Translations under genes and position numbers: made by a program
Notes under the pieces: model-generated
The model's input: only the letters and a program-made list of their open reading frames with translations
The model's database searches: none
Told to the model about the DNA's origin: nothing
Assembly: GCF_000758945.1 (NCBI RefSeq)
Contig: NZ_JRND01000034.1
Coordinates: forward strand, 1-34,304
Reading direction: 5' to 3'
Source of the DNA: Lancefieldella parvula_C
GTDB lineage: Bacteria > Actinomycetota > Coriobacteriia > Coriobacteriales > Atopobiaceae
Length of the DNA: 34,304 bases
Shown here: positions 1 to 7,072 of the stretch, piece by piece
How positions within the stretch are numbered: position 1 is the stretch's first letter
How the letters are laid out: each line of letters begins with the position of its first letter

Positions 1-39
1 CTCTTTTGTTGTTGCACTAGCAATGAGAATTCAAGCCGG

Positions 40-80
40 AAAAAAGAAGGACGCAGATGCCAGAAGCATCTACGCCCTTC
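40..80 (-). terminator. Rho-independent terminator of the SlyD-like gene
   Basis: Positions 46-60 and 66-80 form a 15-bp stem (two G-U wobbles) around a 5-base loop. Read on the minus strand the hairpin is followed at once by a run of six T (45 down to 40). It lies 24 bases past the stop of the minus-strand SlyD-like gene. Its base also carries one copy of the octamer TTCTCGCC (78-85). Confidence 0.85.
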
Positions 81-103
81 TCGCCCAATAAAGGGGGAGT
101 GGA

Positions 104-532
104 TTACTCTTCAACCTCGAGAAGCTCAATGTTGAAGTTAAGGTCTTTACCAGCCATTGGATGGTTGGTGTCAAAGACGATAGTGGTGCCGTCGTTAGAG
201 ACAACGGTTGCCATAACAGGGTATCCCTCAGGGGTGCCAAGAGTAACCTGCTGACCTGCAACAAGATTCTCAGAGCCTGGAAGCTGAGCTACGGGAACAG
301 GCTGTACTGCCTCCTCATGGCGCTCACCATATGCCTCTGCTGCTGGAATGTGGACGTCAACAATCTGGCCAACGGTCATATCTTTGACAGCCTCATCAAA
401 ACCAGGGATCATCTGACCAGCCATGCAGGTAAATGCCAGTGGCTCGTTGCGATCACGGGAGGAGTCAAACTTAGTTCCGTCATCAAGAGTGCCTACGTAG
501 TGGACCTTTACCTTTTTACCTTCGTTGCTCAT
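104..532 (-). CDS. SlyD-like FKBP-type peptidyl-prolyl cis-trans isomerase
   Basis: A 142-residue cytosolic prolyl isomerase and probable folding chaperone. The N-terminal FKBP half has the VHYVGTLDDGTKFDSS segment, then AGQMIPGFDEAV and AEAYGE. Residues about 70-118 match the position of the SlyD insert-in-flap (chaperone) domain. The C-terminal DTNHPMAGKDLNFNIEL segment (121-137) is the SlyD hallmark that closes the FKBP fold. The histidine/cysteine-rich metal-binding tail of E. coli SlyD is absent; the protein ends shortly after the FKBP fold. I chose the ATG at 532 because GGAG lies 6 bases upstream and the family homology starts there; an upstream in-frame ATG at 586 would add 18 unrelated residues. 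It is divergent from murI and has its own terminator at 40-80. The SlyD/FKBP family is certain, the cellular client is unknown. Confidence 0.92.
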   Translation of the reverse strand: MSNEGKKVKVHYVGTLDDGTKFDSSRDRNEPLAFTCMAGQMIPGFDEAVKDMTVGQIVDVHIPAAEAYGERHEEAVQPVPVAQLPGSENLVAGQQVTLGTPEGYPVMATVVSNDGTTIVFDTNHPMAGKDLNFNIELLEVEE

Positions 533-644
533 GAAACTCCAATCGTTAAAAACATATCTTTGGCATTCTACCCAAGAGTGACGCAAATCAACCTTTGAAT
601 GATAAAGGTATAAAATACTTTACATTCAGTTTGAAAGGTTTGTA

Positions 645-1454
645 ATGGAAGCTCGTTTAGCTCCTCATAATTTTATTGGTGTATTTGACTCGGGCGTTGG
701 TGGCATGAGTGTGCTTAAACACCTTGTTGCCCAAATGCCTCACGAGGAATTTCATTATTTTGGCGATTCTGCATTTGCTCCTTATGGTACTAAACCAAAA
801 GCGCAGATTGCCCAGCGCTCTGCTGCTATTGTTAAAAAGTTTATTGATGAGGGTGCCAAAGCGCTGGTTATTGCTTGCAATACTGCTACAGCTGCTGCTG
901 CAGACGAGCTGAGGGCAACCTATCCTCATGTACCTATTGTGGGTGTTGAGCCAGCTCTTAAGCCTGCAGTAACTGCATATCCCCATGGAACAGTGGTTGT
1001 TCTGGCTACAAAAGCAACGCTCTCTTTGCAGAAGTATCACAATCTTGAGTCGCGCCTGCATCCTTCAGCAAAGGTCATCTCTATTCCAGGAGAGGGCCTG
1101 GTGGAGCTTATCGAATCTGGTCAGGCTGATTCCGAACAGATGCATAACCGCCTGACTGAGCTTTTGGGAGATTATGCTGGCCAGGCAGATGCCGTGGTTC
1201 TTGGGTGCACCCATTACCCCTTTATCAAGAAGCAAATTAGCTCTGTTTTAGGAGACGTAGAATTTTTTGACGGTGGGGCAGGCGCCGCTCATCAGCTTAA
1301 GCGTTTGCTTGGACAGGCAAACTTGCTTGCTTCTGCAGATGCCGCTGCTGACAAGAACACTAGCGCCGTAGAGCCTGATATTTTATTCTCATCAAGCATA
1401 GATACTCCTGAAGAATTGAAGTTCTACCAGGAGTTCTTCTCGCAAGATATGTAA
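645..1454 (+). CDS. murI: Glutamate racemase
   Basis: A cytosolic cofactor-independent racemase that supplies D-glutamate for peptidoglycan. It is 269 residues, the usual family length. The N-terminus has IGVFDSGVGGMSVLKHL (residues 11-27). The two catalytic cysteines are seen in ALVIACNTATA and AVVLGCTHYPF, one in each half of the pseudo-symmetric fold. YFGDSAFAPYGTK is the substrate-loop motif. The start ATG at 645 follows AAAGG by about 6 bases. The gene stands alone, divergent from the SlyD-like gene and convergent with the DUF488 gene, with 58 bases upstream that contain a TATAAAAT stretch (609-616) which may serve as a -10 element. Nothing looks unusual. Confidence 0.95.
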   Translation: MEARLAPHNFIGVFDSGVGGMSVLKHLVAQMPHEEFHYFGDSAFAPYGTKPKAQIAQRSAAIVKKFIDEGAKALVIACNTATAAAADELRATYPHVPIVGVEPALKPAVTAYPHGTVVVLATKATLSLQKYHNLESRLHPSAKVISIPGEGLVELIESGQADSEQMHNRLTELLGDYAGQADAVVLGCTHYPFIKKQISSVLGDVEFFDGGAGAAHQLKRLLGQANLLASADAAADKNTSAVEPDILFSSSIDTPEELKFYQEFFSQDM

Positions 1455-1473
1455 GCGTGGCTGGGTAAGCGTA

Positions 1474-1833
1474 TTACTTAAGCTTAGTCTCAAGCCACTT
1501 TTTGAGCACTACTGCGTTGTTGTACGTAGTATCTTTGTCCGAGAAAAGCAGTGTCACGGTAGATTGATCAAGCTTTTTAAGCTGTTCAACAAAGGCATCT
1601 GCGTCAGGATTGCTGTTAAGTTCAGCTGTATAGGTAGATACAAAGCTATCAAAGCGCTCTGGATCGTGGTTGAATGCTTTTCTACACTCAGTAGTAGGAG
1701 CAATGGTTTTAGCCCATTCATCAGCGTGTAGGTTCTCTTTTTTGATACCACGAGGCCACAGTCTATCTACCAGCACGCGATACCCATCGTCAGCTTCTGG
1801 CGCGTCGTAAGTTCTTTTAAGTTTGATATTCAT
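1474..1833 (-). CDS. DUF488 family protein (YeaO-like)
   Basis: A 119-residue protein of the DUF488/YeaO family. The diagnostic segment YRVLVDRLWPRGIKKENLHADEWAKTIAP lies near residues 18-46, and the C-terminal half has VTLLFSDKDTTYNNAVVL, typical of the family. No signal peptide or membrane segment. The molecular function of this family is not established. I chose the ATG at 1833 because GGGAG precedes it by 6 bases; an in-frame ATG at 1869 lacks that support. The gene is convergent with murI (19 bases between the stops) and divergent from ilvE, so it is probably monocistronic. Confidence 0.88.
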   Translation of the reverse strand: MNIKLKRTYDAPEADDGYRVLVDRLWPRGIKKENLHADEWAKTIAPTTECRKAFNHDPERFDSFVSTYTAELNSNPDADAFVEQLKKLDQSTVTLLFSDKDTTYNNAVVLKKWLETKLK

Positions 1834-1969
1834 TTTTGCTCCCTTCAGCTCATGTACGTTATACCGCAAAATATCTATTCGGTTACAAATTATTTAATAG
1901 GACTAGGTATTCATATCCGCATGTTTATGATGAAGTTCATTCTTTAAAACCCACGGAGAAAGGAAAGCC

Positions 1970-3016
1970 ATGGCAAACTCAGTGGAGAAGAAAGACATCG
2001 ATTGGACAGCGCTTGGCTTCGCATATACGCAGTGTGACTACAGTTACGTTGCCCACTACAAAGACGGTGCTTGGGATGAGGGTGGCCTTACCACCGATCA
2101 CAGCATTACGCTGTCTGAATGCGCAAACATCTTCCATTATTGCCAGGAAGTATTTGAGGGTTTAAAAGCTTACACCACAGTCTCTGGCGATATTGTCTGC
2201 TTCCGTCCTAATCTTAATGCTCAGCGTATGGTTGACTCTGCATCCCGCCTTGTCATGCCACCATTTCCTGAGGATAGATTTGTTGCTGCTGTTAAAGAGG
2301 TTGTTTCTGCAAACGCAGCATGGGTTCCACCATTTGGTACGGGCGCTACGCTGTATGTTCGTCCATTTATGATTGGTACCGGCAATACTGTTGGTGTTAA
2401 GCCGTCTCCTACCTATGAGTTCCGTATTATGGTCACTCCAGTTGGAGCCTATTACTCCAACGGTGTTTCTCCTGTTGCCCTGACCGTTTCTCCTTATGAC
2501 CGTGCTGCTCCTCATGGAACCGGTAACATCAAGGCCGGCCTCAACTACGCTATGTCTCTGTACCCAACCACCTGGGCACATGAGCAGGGCTTTGCAGACA
2601 GTATGTATCTTGACTCTGGCTCTCGTACCTATGTTGAGGAGTCCAGTGGCGCAAACTTCCTCTTTGTTGATAAAGAGGGAACCCTGGTTATTCCACAGTC
2701 TTACACAGATTCCATTTTGCCTTCTATTACCCGTCGCTCTCTGGCAACGGTTGCTAAAGACCTGCTTGGTATGAAGGTTATTGAGCGTCCTGTCCGCTTT
2801 GATGAGCTTGACCAGTTTGTTGAGTGCGGTATGTGCGGTACTGCTGCTGTTATTTCTCCTGTTGGCAAAGTTGTTGACGGCCAGAAAGAGATTGTCTTTG
2901 GCGCTGGTATGGAGGCTGTTGGACCAGTTATGTCTAAGCTCCGCAACACGCTGACCAGCATTCAGTCTGGCGAGATTGAGGCTCCAGAGGCAGACTGGAT
3001 TTGCAAGATTTGCTAA
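1970..3016 (+). CDS. ilvE: Branched-chain amino acid aminotransferase
   Basis: A 348-residue PLP enzyme of fold type IV that moves amino groups between glutamate and the 2-keto acids of leucine, isoleucine and valine. The PLP lysine is K188 in GTGNIKAGLNYA. The cofactor-phosphate and EESSGANF motif (223-230) is present, as are FEGLKAY (62-68) and CGTAAVISPVG (289-299). This is the long actinobacterial/eukaryotic-type form rather than the about 300-residue E. coli type. The start ATG at 1970 follows GGAGAAAGGAAA. The gene is monocistronic and ends in a strong bidirectional terminator shared with the convergent aldolase gene. The 100 bases upstream (1870-1969) are AT-rich and must hold the divergent promoters, but I see no convincing -35/-10 pair. 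Confidence 0.95.
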   Translation: MANSVEKKDIDWTALGFAYTQCDYSYVAHYKDGAWDEGGLTTDHSITLSECANIFHYCQEVFEGLKAYTTVSGDIVCFRPNLNAQRMVDSASRLVMPPFPEDRFVAAVKEVVSANAAWVPPFGTGATLYVRPFMIGTGNTVGVKPSPTYEFRIMVTPVGAYYSNGVSPVALTVSPYDRAAPHGTGNIKAGLNYAMSLYPTTWAHEQGFADSMYLDSGSRTYVEESSGANFLFVDKEGTLVIPQSYTDSILPSITRRSLATVAKDLLGMKVIERPVRFDELDQFVECGMCGTAAVISPVGKVVDGQKEIVFGAGMEAVGPVMSKLRNTLTSIQSGEIEAPEADWICKIC

Positions 3017-3052
3017 GGTTTGCGTTTTCAACAACGCTTTGCTTTTAACACA

Positions 3053-3090
3053 AAGGCGAGAAGACCAATCGATCTTCTCGCCTTGTTTTT
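3053..3090. terminator. Bidirectional terminator built from an inverted GGCGAGAA pair
   Basis: A perfect 12-bp stem, 3053-3064 with 3073-3084, has an 8-base loop and is followed on the plus strand by GTTTTT (3085-3090). It sits between the convergent ilvE and aldolase genes. The stem contains GGCGAGAA (3055-3062) and its complement (3075-3082), two copies of the octamer that is strongly over-represented in the window. Confidence 0.88.
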
Positions 3091-3132
3091 ATCTGCAAAA
3101 GCAGGATACGTGTGACGGCTATGCCTTGACGC

Positions 3133-3984
3133 TTATGCCTTGTGGGAAGAACCCAGGTTATCCATGTGGCTTGCGACAATCTGAGTGATTGCTTCCATAC
3201 CAGGAACGGAAGGCTTCTTTGGATCAAAGTTGCCAGGGTTTTCTGACATGTACTTCATAAAGGCTGCGGTAAAGACCTGGCGGAGCTCGGTTGCGTAGTT
3301 AACCTTGCAAATACCGTTCTGAATTGCCTCTGCTACCTGGTCATCTGGAACACCAGAAGTACCGTGAAGAACCAGAGGAATATCAAGACGCTGGCGGATA
3401 GCCTTGAGGACACCCTGCTCAATGTGAGGTGTACCGTGGTAAACGCCGTGAGCGGTACCAACGCCAACTGCGAGAGAAGTGCAGTTAGTGCGAGCGACAA
3501 ACTCCTCAGCCTGGTCTGGATCAGTGTAGGGGTTCTCGCCCTCAACAGCTGGGCCATCGTCCTCTTTGCCGCCAACTTTGCCAAGCTCAGCCTCAACAGG
3601 AAGGTTAATAGGACTAGCAAACTTGGTTACGGATGCGGTAAGTGCAATGTTGTCCTCAAATGGAACGTGAGAGCCGTCAATCATGACGGAGGTGTAACCG
3701 GCACGAGCTGCCTGGATGCAGCGGTCAAAGCCATCACCGTGATCTAGGTGAAGAGCAACAGGAACAGTTGCCTCTTCAGCAGCACAACGAACCATGGCAG
3801 CAAAGTAATCAAGGCTTGCGTACTTGATGGTGCCAGGAGTGGTCTGAAGAATAACAGGGGAGCGGCGCTCTTCTGCTGCCCTAACAACAGCCATTACAAA
3901 CTCAAGGTTCTCAACGTTAAAGGCGCCAACAGCATAATGGCCAGCCTGTGCGTCAAGAAGCATCTGCTTAGTAGTAACGAACAT
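3133..3984 (-). CDS. Class II ketose-bisphosphate aldolase (tagatose- or fructose-1,6-bisphosphate)
   Basis: A 283-residue zinc-dependent aldolase that cleaves a ketohexose bisphosphate to glyceraldehyde-3-phosphate and dihydroxyacetone phosphate. Zinc ligands are visible as H82 (LHLDHGD), H179 (GVGTAHGVY) and H207 (VLHGTSGVP). MIDGSHVPFEDNI (101-113) and the short length are characteristic of the GatY/KbaY/FbaA subfamily. Start ATG at 3984 has AAAGGAG upstream. It lies just downstream of the LacC/FruK-like kinase in the same direction and close to a PTS for amino sugars. I therefore infer that its main substrate is tagatose-1,6-bisphosphate, though housekeeping fructose-bisphosphate aldolase activity cannot be excluded, since no other aldolase is in view. 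The 136-base gap to the kinase holds a GCCC/GGGC mini-hairpin near the start site and one GGCGAGAA copy (4096). Confidence 0.9.
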   Translation of the reverse strand: MFVTTKQMLLDAQAGHYAVGAFNVENLEFVMAVVRAAEERRSPVILQTTPGTIKYASLDYFAAMVRCAAEEATVPVALHLDHGDGFDRCIQAARAGYTSVMIDGSHVPFEDNIALTASVTKFASPINLPVEAELGKVGGKEDDGPAVEGENPYTDPDQAEEFVARTNCTSLAVGVGTAHGVYHGTPHIEQGVLKAIRQRLDIPLVLHGTSGVPDDQVAEAIQNGICKVNYATELRQVFTAAFMKYMSENPGNFDPKKPSVPGMEAITQIVASHMDNLGSSHKA

Positions 3985-4120
3985 CTATTGCTCCTTTCGC
4001 CCCAAAGGGCTCTTTGATTGACTGAAAAAATTGTAACGTTTCTCTTACTCTGTTATGCAACTTTTTCTAGAAATCGTTTTGTCTTTGTAACCTTTGGCGA
4101 GAAACCCGTCTTGCTTCATC

Positions 4121-5056
4121 TTATTCAGCAATCTTCTTGATTGCGACCTGCTTATGAATCTTAGTTGCAATATCCTGATCAAAGCGACCGGTGCCCGCAG
4201 ATAGGCAACTTGCAGTAGCGCATGACAGCGCAAAGGTAAGACACTCTGAAGTTGGCTTTTTCTGAGCAAGTGCAACAGCAAATGAGCCAACAAGGGTATC
4301 TCCTGCACCAACAGGATTGATAGCTTCAATTTTTGGAGGATTTGCTCTAAAGGTTCCTTCATCAGAAACCATCAGCGCACCTTTTGCACCAAGCGAGACA
4401 ACTACAATTTTAATGCCGCGTTTGTGCAGCTCCTGAGCTGCCTCAATGACCTGGTCTTCTGTAGTTACCTCTCTTCCTAGAAGTTGACCGATTTCATCGG
4501 TATTTGGTTTGATCATGGTAGGAAGAGCATCAATACAGGAGGTGAGCAGTGCACCGGATGCGTCTACAATGCAAGGCACGCCCGCAGCCATGGTCTCTTC
4601 AATAAGTTCTTTGTAATTTTCGGCAGAAATACCCTTGGGAATACTGCCATTAAAGGTAACAACTTCGGCTTCGTTGGTAAGCTGCACAAGTTTTGCCTTG
4701 AAAGCAAGGAATTCTTCAGGAAGTACAGGCTGTCCAGGCTCTAAGAATTCAGTTGATTGCCCGTCTGGTTCCAGGATATTAATGCATGAGCGGGTTTCTT
4801 GCTCAGTATAAATAAAATCGCTGGTAATACCATCTTTATGAGCCAGCTCAACAAGGTATCTTCCGTTATTACCGCCAACAAATCCTGTGGCACAAACGGG
4901 GTAGTTAAGGGTGGTAATGGCTCGTGAGGCGTTAAGACCCTTGCCGCCCGCGCTGTTATCTACTACCGAGACTCTGTGTACCGTTCCATCTACAACAGGA
5001 GAGTCCAGGTAGTACGCCTTATCAATGGATGCATTGAGTGTTACGGTAACAATCAC
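4121..5056 (-). CDS. PfkB-family sugar-phosphate kinase (LacC / FruK type)
   Basis: A 311-residue ribokinase-fold kinase. The N-terminus (MIVTVTLNASIDKAYYL) and SAGGKGLNASRA (35-46) are typical of tagatose-6-phosphate kinase and 1-phosphofructokinase. NPVGAGDTLVGSF (247-259) holds the anion hole and catalytic base D253. The start is taken as GTG at 5056 because GAGGTGAT lies just upstream and the family N-terminus begins there; the longer frame from ATG 5086 has no such support. Placed beside the aldolase and divergent from the amino-sugar PTS, it most likely phosphorylates tagatose-6-phosphate to tagatose-1,6-bisphosphate. A 1-phosphofructokinase role is the main alternative, but no fructose PTS is next to it. 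Confidence 0.88.
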   Translation of the reverse strand: MIVTVTLNASIDKAYYLDSPVVDGTVHRVSVVDNSAGGKGLNASRAITTLNYPVCATGFVGGNNGRYLVELAHKDGITSDFIYTEQETRSCINILEPDGQSTEFLEPGQPVLPEEFLAFKAKLVQLTNEAEVVTFNGSIPKGISAENYKELIEETMAAGVPCIVDASGALLTSCIDALPTMIKPNTDEIGQLLGREVTTEDQVIEAAQELHKRGIKIVVVSLGAKGALMVSDEGTFRANPPKIEAINPVGAGDTLVGSFAVALAQKKPTSECLTFALSCATASCLSAGTGRFDQDIATKIHKQVAIKKIAE

Positions 5057-5402
5057 GCATATCACCTCGTCTAAAAGACAGTGCACACAAAGTGCTCAGA
5101 GGAAAGCAGGGGCGAGAAACACTATGGAGCAGCGCCACTGCAAATGAAATTGGATTAAATCTATTTAACCAAAGCACCATCAAGAAACTTTTCTTTAGAT
5201 GTTATAAAAAAAGATACCAGTACATAATTTCTTAATACCAATTTTATTTTCTCGCCGTATTTGAGCAGGATTTTAGGGTTGTTTACTACGTTTATTACGT
5301 ATAAAGGCACGTTATAAGAACTTCTCATTTTTCAAGAACAGCTCTAAATTTTTAGTACATCGTCACAATTTATCCATATATTTACCTGCGAAAATAACAA
5401 CG

Positions 5403-5459
5403 TGTGTACCGTTTGCGGTAAAAATAGTACCGTTAAACCGGCGATTGTTAACGTACACA
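5403..5459. repeat. TACCGTT direct repeats inside a TGTGTAC/GTACACA inverted repeat
   Basis: TACCGTT occurs at 5407-5413 and 5428-5434, starts 21 bp apart (two helical turns). The first copy is part of a perfect short palindrome, TACCG-TTTG-CGGTA (5407-5420). The pair is enclosed by TGTGTAC (5403-5409) and GTACACA (5453-5459). It ends about 20 bp upstream of the TATACT hexamer, a usual place for an activator. No known regulator is recognised. Confidence 0.4.
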
Positions 5460-5479
5460 TCTCAAGATGCTCACTAGAC

Positions 5480-5516
5480 TATACTTATGTTAGGTTGTTA
5501 TCTGGTATCTACCACT
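5480..5516 (+). promoter_or_regulatory. PTS promoter -10 and GntR/UTRA-type operator
   Basis: TATACT (5480-5485) is a good -10 element. Beginning 15 bp past it is TCTGGTATCTACCACT (5501-5516), whose outer arms TGGT/ACCA are palindromic. The known DasR/NagR-type operator is ACTGGTCTAGACCACT; by eye 12 of 16 positions agree. A repressor bound here, about +10 to +25, would block transcription. The GntR/UTRA protein at 9004-9732 is the obvious candidate. The operator match is seen; the pairing is inferred. Confidence 0.55.
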
Positions 5517-5592
5517 TAGAAAGAAGCTTCAACACCCCTAGTTTCCCGCGTAGCTCCCCAGATAGTTTCCAACTCTTTGAAAGGAGTTTGAC

Positions 5593-6033
5593 ATGGTAGG
5601 TTGCGTTTTAACTGGTCATGGAACTTTTGCAAACGGTCTTGCTGATGCTTTAAAGATGATTGCTGGTGAGCAAGAAGCTTTTGTTCCCGTTCCTTTTATT
5701 GAAGCCGGTGCTGCAACATACCCAGAAACTCTTTCCGCAACAATTTCCGATCTTCTTGACACTACTGATGGTGTGCTGGTTTTCTGCGATCTGCTTGGCG
5801 GAACACCTTTTAATCAGGCAATGATTATTGCTCAGAGTTATTCAAACGTAGAAGTAGTTACCGGCACAAACCTTCCTATGCTTCTTGAAACACTTGGTAG
5901 CCGCATGGCAGATACCTCTCTTGAAGAGCTGGTTGATACTGCTGTTTTAGCTGGTAGCCAGGGAGTTGTCCATAAGCGTCTTGAGCTTGAGGTTGAGCCA
6001 GAAGATGACATCTTCGGAGACGATGGTATTTAA
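5593..6033 (+). CDS. Mannose-family PTS enzyme IIA
   Basis: A 146-residue cytosolic phosphocarrier of the EIIA-Man fold. The phosphorylated histidine is H9 in LTGHGTFANGL, and VFCDLLGGTPFNQA (63-76) is the second family motif. It accepts phosphate from HPr-His and passes it to IIB. The start ATG at 5593 follows AAAGGAG by 7 bases. It is the first gene of IIA-yajC-IIB-IIC-IID, and its acidic C-terminal tail is ordinary. Given the AgaS and NagA genes downstream, the likely substrate is N-acetylgalactosamine or galactosamine; mannose/glucosamine systems have the same fold and cannot be excluded from this protein alone. Confidence 0.93.
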   Translation: MVGCVLTGHGTFANGLADALKMIAGEQEAFVPVPFIEAGAATYPETLSATISDLLDTTDGVLVFCDLLGGTPFNQAMIIAQSYSNVEVVTGTNLPMLLETLGSRMADTSLEELVDTAVLAGSQGVVHKRLELEVEPEDDIFGDDGI

Positions 6034-6066
6034 GTAGCGTTTTGTTGTTGAGTTAAGGAGATGCAC

Positions 6067-6357
6067 ATGGCAAATCTAGCAGAGAACATTCTTGCTTCAT
6101 CCATTGTTCTTCTCGCGTTCTTGGTAATTTTGGGCCTTGTTTATTCCTTCTTTGTTTGGAGAGCCTCTTCTAAAAAGGCGGGAACAACTTCAGAGTTTCT
6201 GAAGAATCTTCATGCAGGTCAGAAAGTTAAGACTAATAGCGGAATGTATGGCGTAGTTAAAAACGTCAAAAAAGAAACAGTAGATGTTGAGTTTGCTCCA
6301 AATGTGGTCATCACGTTGGATCGTTGGGCGGTAATCAGCGTTTCCAACAATAAATAA
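6067..6357 (+). CDS. yajC: YajC-like membrane protein inside the PTS operon
   Basis: A 96-residue protein with one N-terminal membrane segment (about residues 8-30), then a basic stretch and a YajC domain: FLKNLHAGQKVKTNSGMYGVV followed by DVEFAPNVVITLDRWAVISV. YajC is an accessory subunit of the SecDF translocase complex, but here the gene lies between PTS IIA and IIB. YajC-like genes beside mannose-family PTS genes are also known from streptococcal amino-sugar operons. I chose ATG 6067 because AAGGAG ends 6 bases before it; ATG 6061 abuts the ribosome-binding site. Whether it serves the PTS permease or general secretion is not shown by the sequence. Confidence 0.82.
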   Translation: MANLAENILASSIVLLAFLVILGLVYSFFVWRASSKKAGTTSEFLKNLHAGQKVKTNSGMYGVVKNVKKETVDVEFAPNVVITLDRWAVISVSNNK

Positions 6358-6377
6358 ATTTGCAGTAAAACACGCAG

Positions 6378-6430
6378 CGCAAGTTGCGAGTAGTGCGATG
6401 TAAATCGCAGATAGCACGCACAAGTGTGCG
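6378..6430 (+). repeat. Three consecutive small hairpins between yajC and IIB
   Basis: Three perfect short inverted repeats follow one another: CGCAA-G-TTGCG (6378-6388), TGCGAT-GTAA-ATCGCA (6394-6409) and CGCACA-AG-TGTGCG (6417-6430). No T-run follows, so they are not a standard terminator. They end just before the ribosome-binding site of IIB (AGAGAGGAG) and may affect mRNA processing or the stability of the downstream part of the PTS message. Confidence 0.5.
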
Positions 6431-6452
6431 CGCAAAGAGAGGAGAACTTGTT

Positions 6453-6935
6453 ATGGGAGAACCAGATATCAAGCTTGCTCGAATCGATAATCGTTTGATT
6501 CATGGTCAGGTTGCTACTCAGTGGAACGGTACCCTTGGAACAAATCTCATCCTTGTTGCTAATGACGAGGTCGCAGGCAATAAGATGCGTCAGGGCCTCA
6601 TGGATATGGCTGCACCAAGCGGTGTTGCAACCAGGTACTTTACGCTCCAGAAAACTATCGATGTTATCCACAAGGCTTCAGCAAGCCAGCACATTTTCTT
6701 AGTTGCCGAGAATCCAGAGGATGTCCTCACTCTGGTCAAGGGCGGTGTTCCAATCAAAAAGGTGAACATCGGCAATATGCACATGGCTGAGGGAAAGCGA
6801 CAGGTCGCCACAAGTGTGGCGGTAGACGATAAGGACGTCGCTGCCTTCCGTGAGCTTCAGGAATTGGGGGTGACTCTAGAGATTAGGCGTGTTCCTACGA
6901 CCCCGGTCGAGGATATCTCAAAGCTATTCGAGTAA
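6453..6935 (+). CDS. Mannose-family PTS enzyme IIB
   Basis: A 160-residue cytosolic IIB of the mannose/sorbose family. The phosphorylated histidine is in ARIDNRLIHGQVATQW (about residues 9-24), the family signature. VNIGNMHMAEGKRQVATSVAVDDKD in the second half is also typical. It receives phosphate from IIA and transfers it to the sugar entering through IIC/IID. ATG 6453 is chosen because GAGAGGAG lies 8 bases upstream and the family N-terminus begins there; the longer frame from 6384 runs through the hairpin region. A 137-base gap follows before IIC, holding two more weak inverted repeats (GCAACTT/AAGTTGC and CCGAT/ATCGG). Confidence 0.93.
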   Translation: MGEPDIKLARIDNRLIHGQVATQWNGTLGTNLILVANDEVAGNKMRQGLMDMAAPSGVATRYFTLQKTIDVIHKASASQHIFLVAENPEDVLTLVKGGVPIKKVNIGNMHMAEGKRQVATSVAVDDKDVAAFRELQELGVTLEIRRVPTTPVEDISKLFE

Positions 6936-7072
6936 GTTTGCGCGCAACTTCCTGGTAGAGATTACAAAAAGTTGCAATGGTTCAACGTTTCTAGCAGGTT
7001 GGCAAAGGTATTCGGATAGTCTGCCGATCATCGTCATCGGTAGTTATGGTGTGTTTGAAAGGAGGAGTTAAG

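Larger units (their letters stand above)
5057..5592. promoter_or_regulatory. Divergent control region between kinase/aldolase and PTS operons
   Basis: A 536-base AT-rich stretch without a credible gene. It must carry the promoters for both directions. Towards the PTS it has a TATACT -10-like hexamer (5480-5485) followed by a palindromic operator (5501-5516). Towards the kinase it has TATAAC on the minus strand near 5203-5208, and close to it CTGGTATCT on the minus strand (5212-5220), identical to nine bases of the PTS-side operator. A repeat cluster lies at 5403-5459. Two copies of the GGCGAGAA octamer are at 5111-5118 and 5249-5256. No clear TTGACA-type -35 was found for either direction. 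Confidence 0.55.

Noticed and set aside
2162..3034. 290-codon minus frame opposite ilvE
   Set aside because: Fully inside ilvE, with no recognisable domain; long antisense frames arise here from codon choice.
5402..5599. 65-codon frame upstream of PTS IIA
   Set aside because: It crosses the operator and repeat cluster, has no ribosome-binding site and runs into the IIA start.
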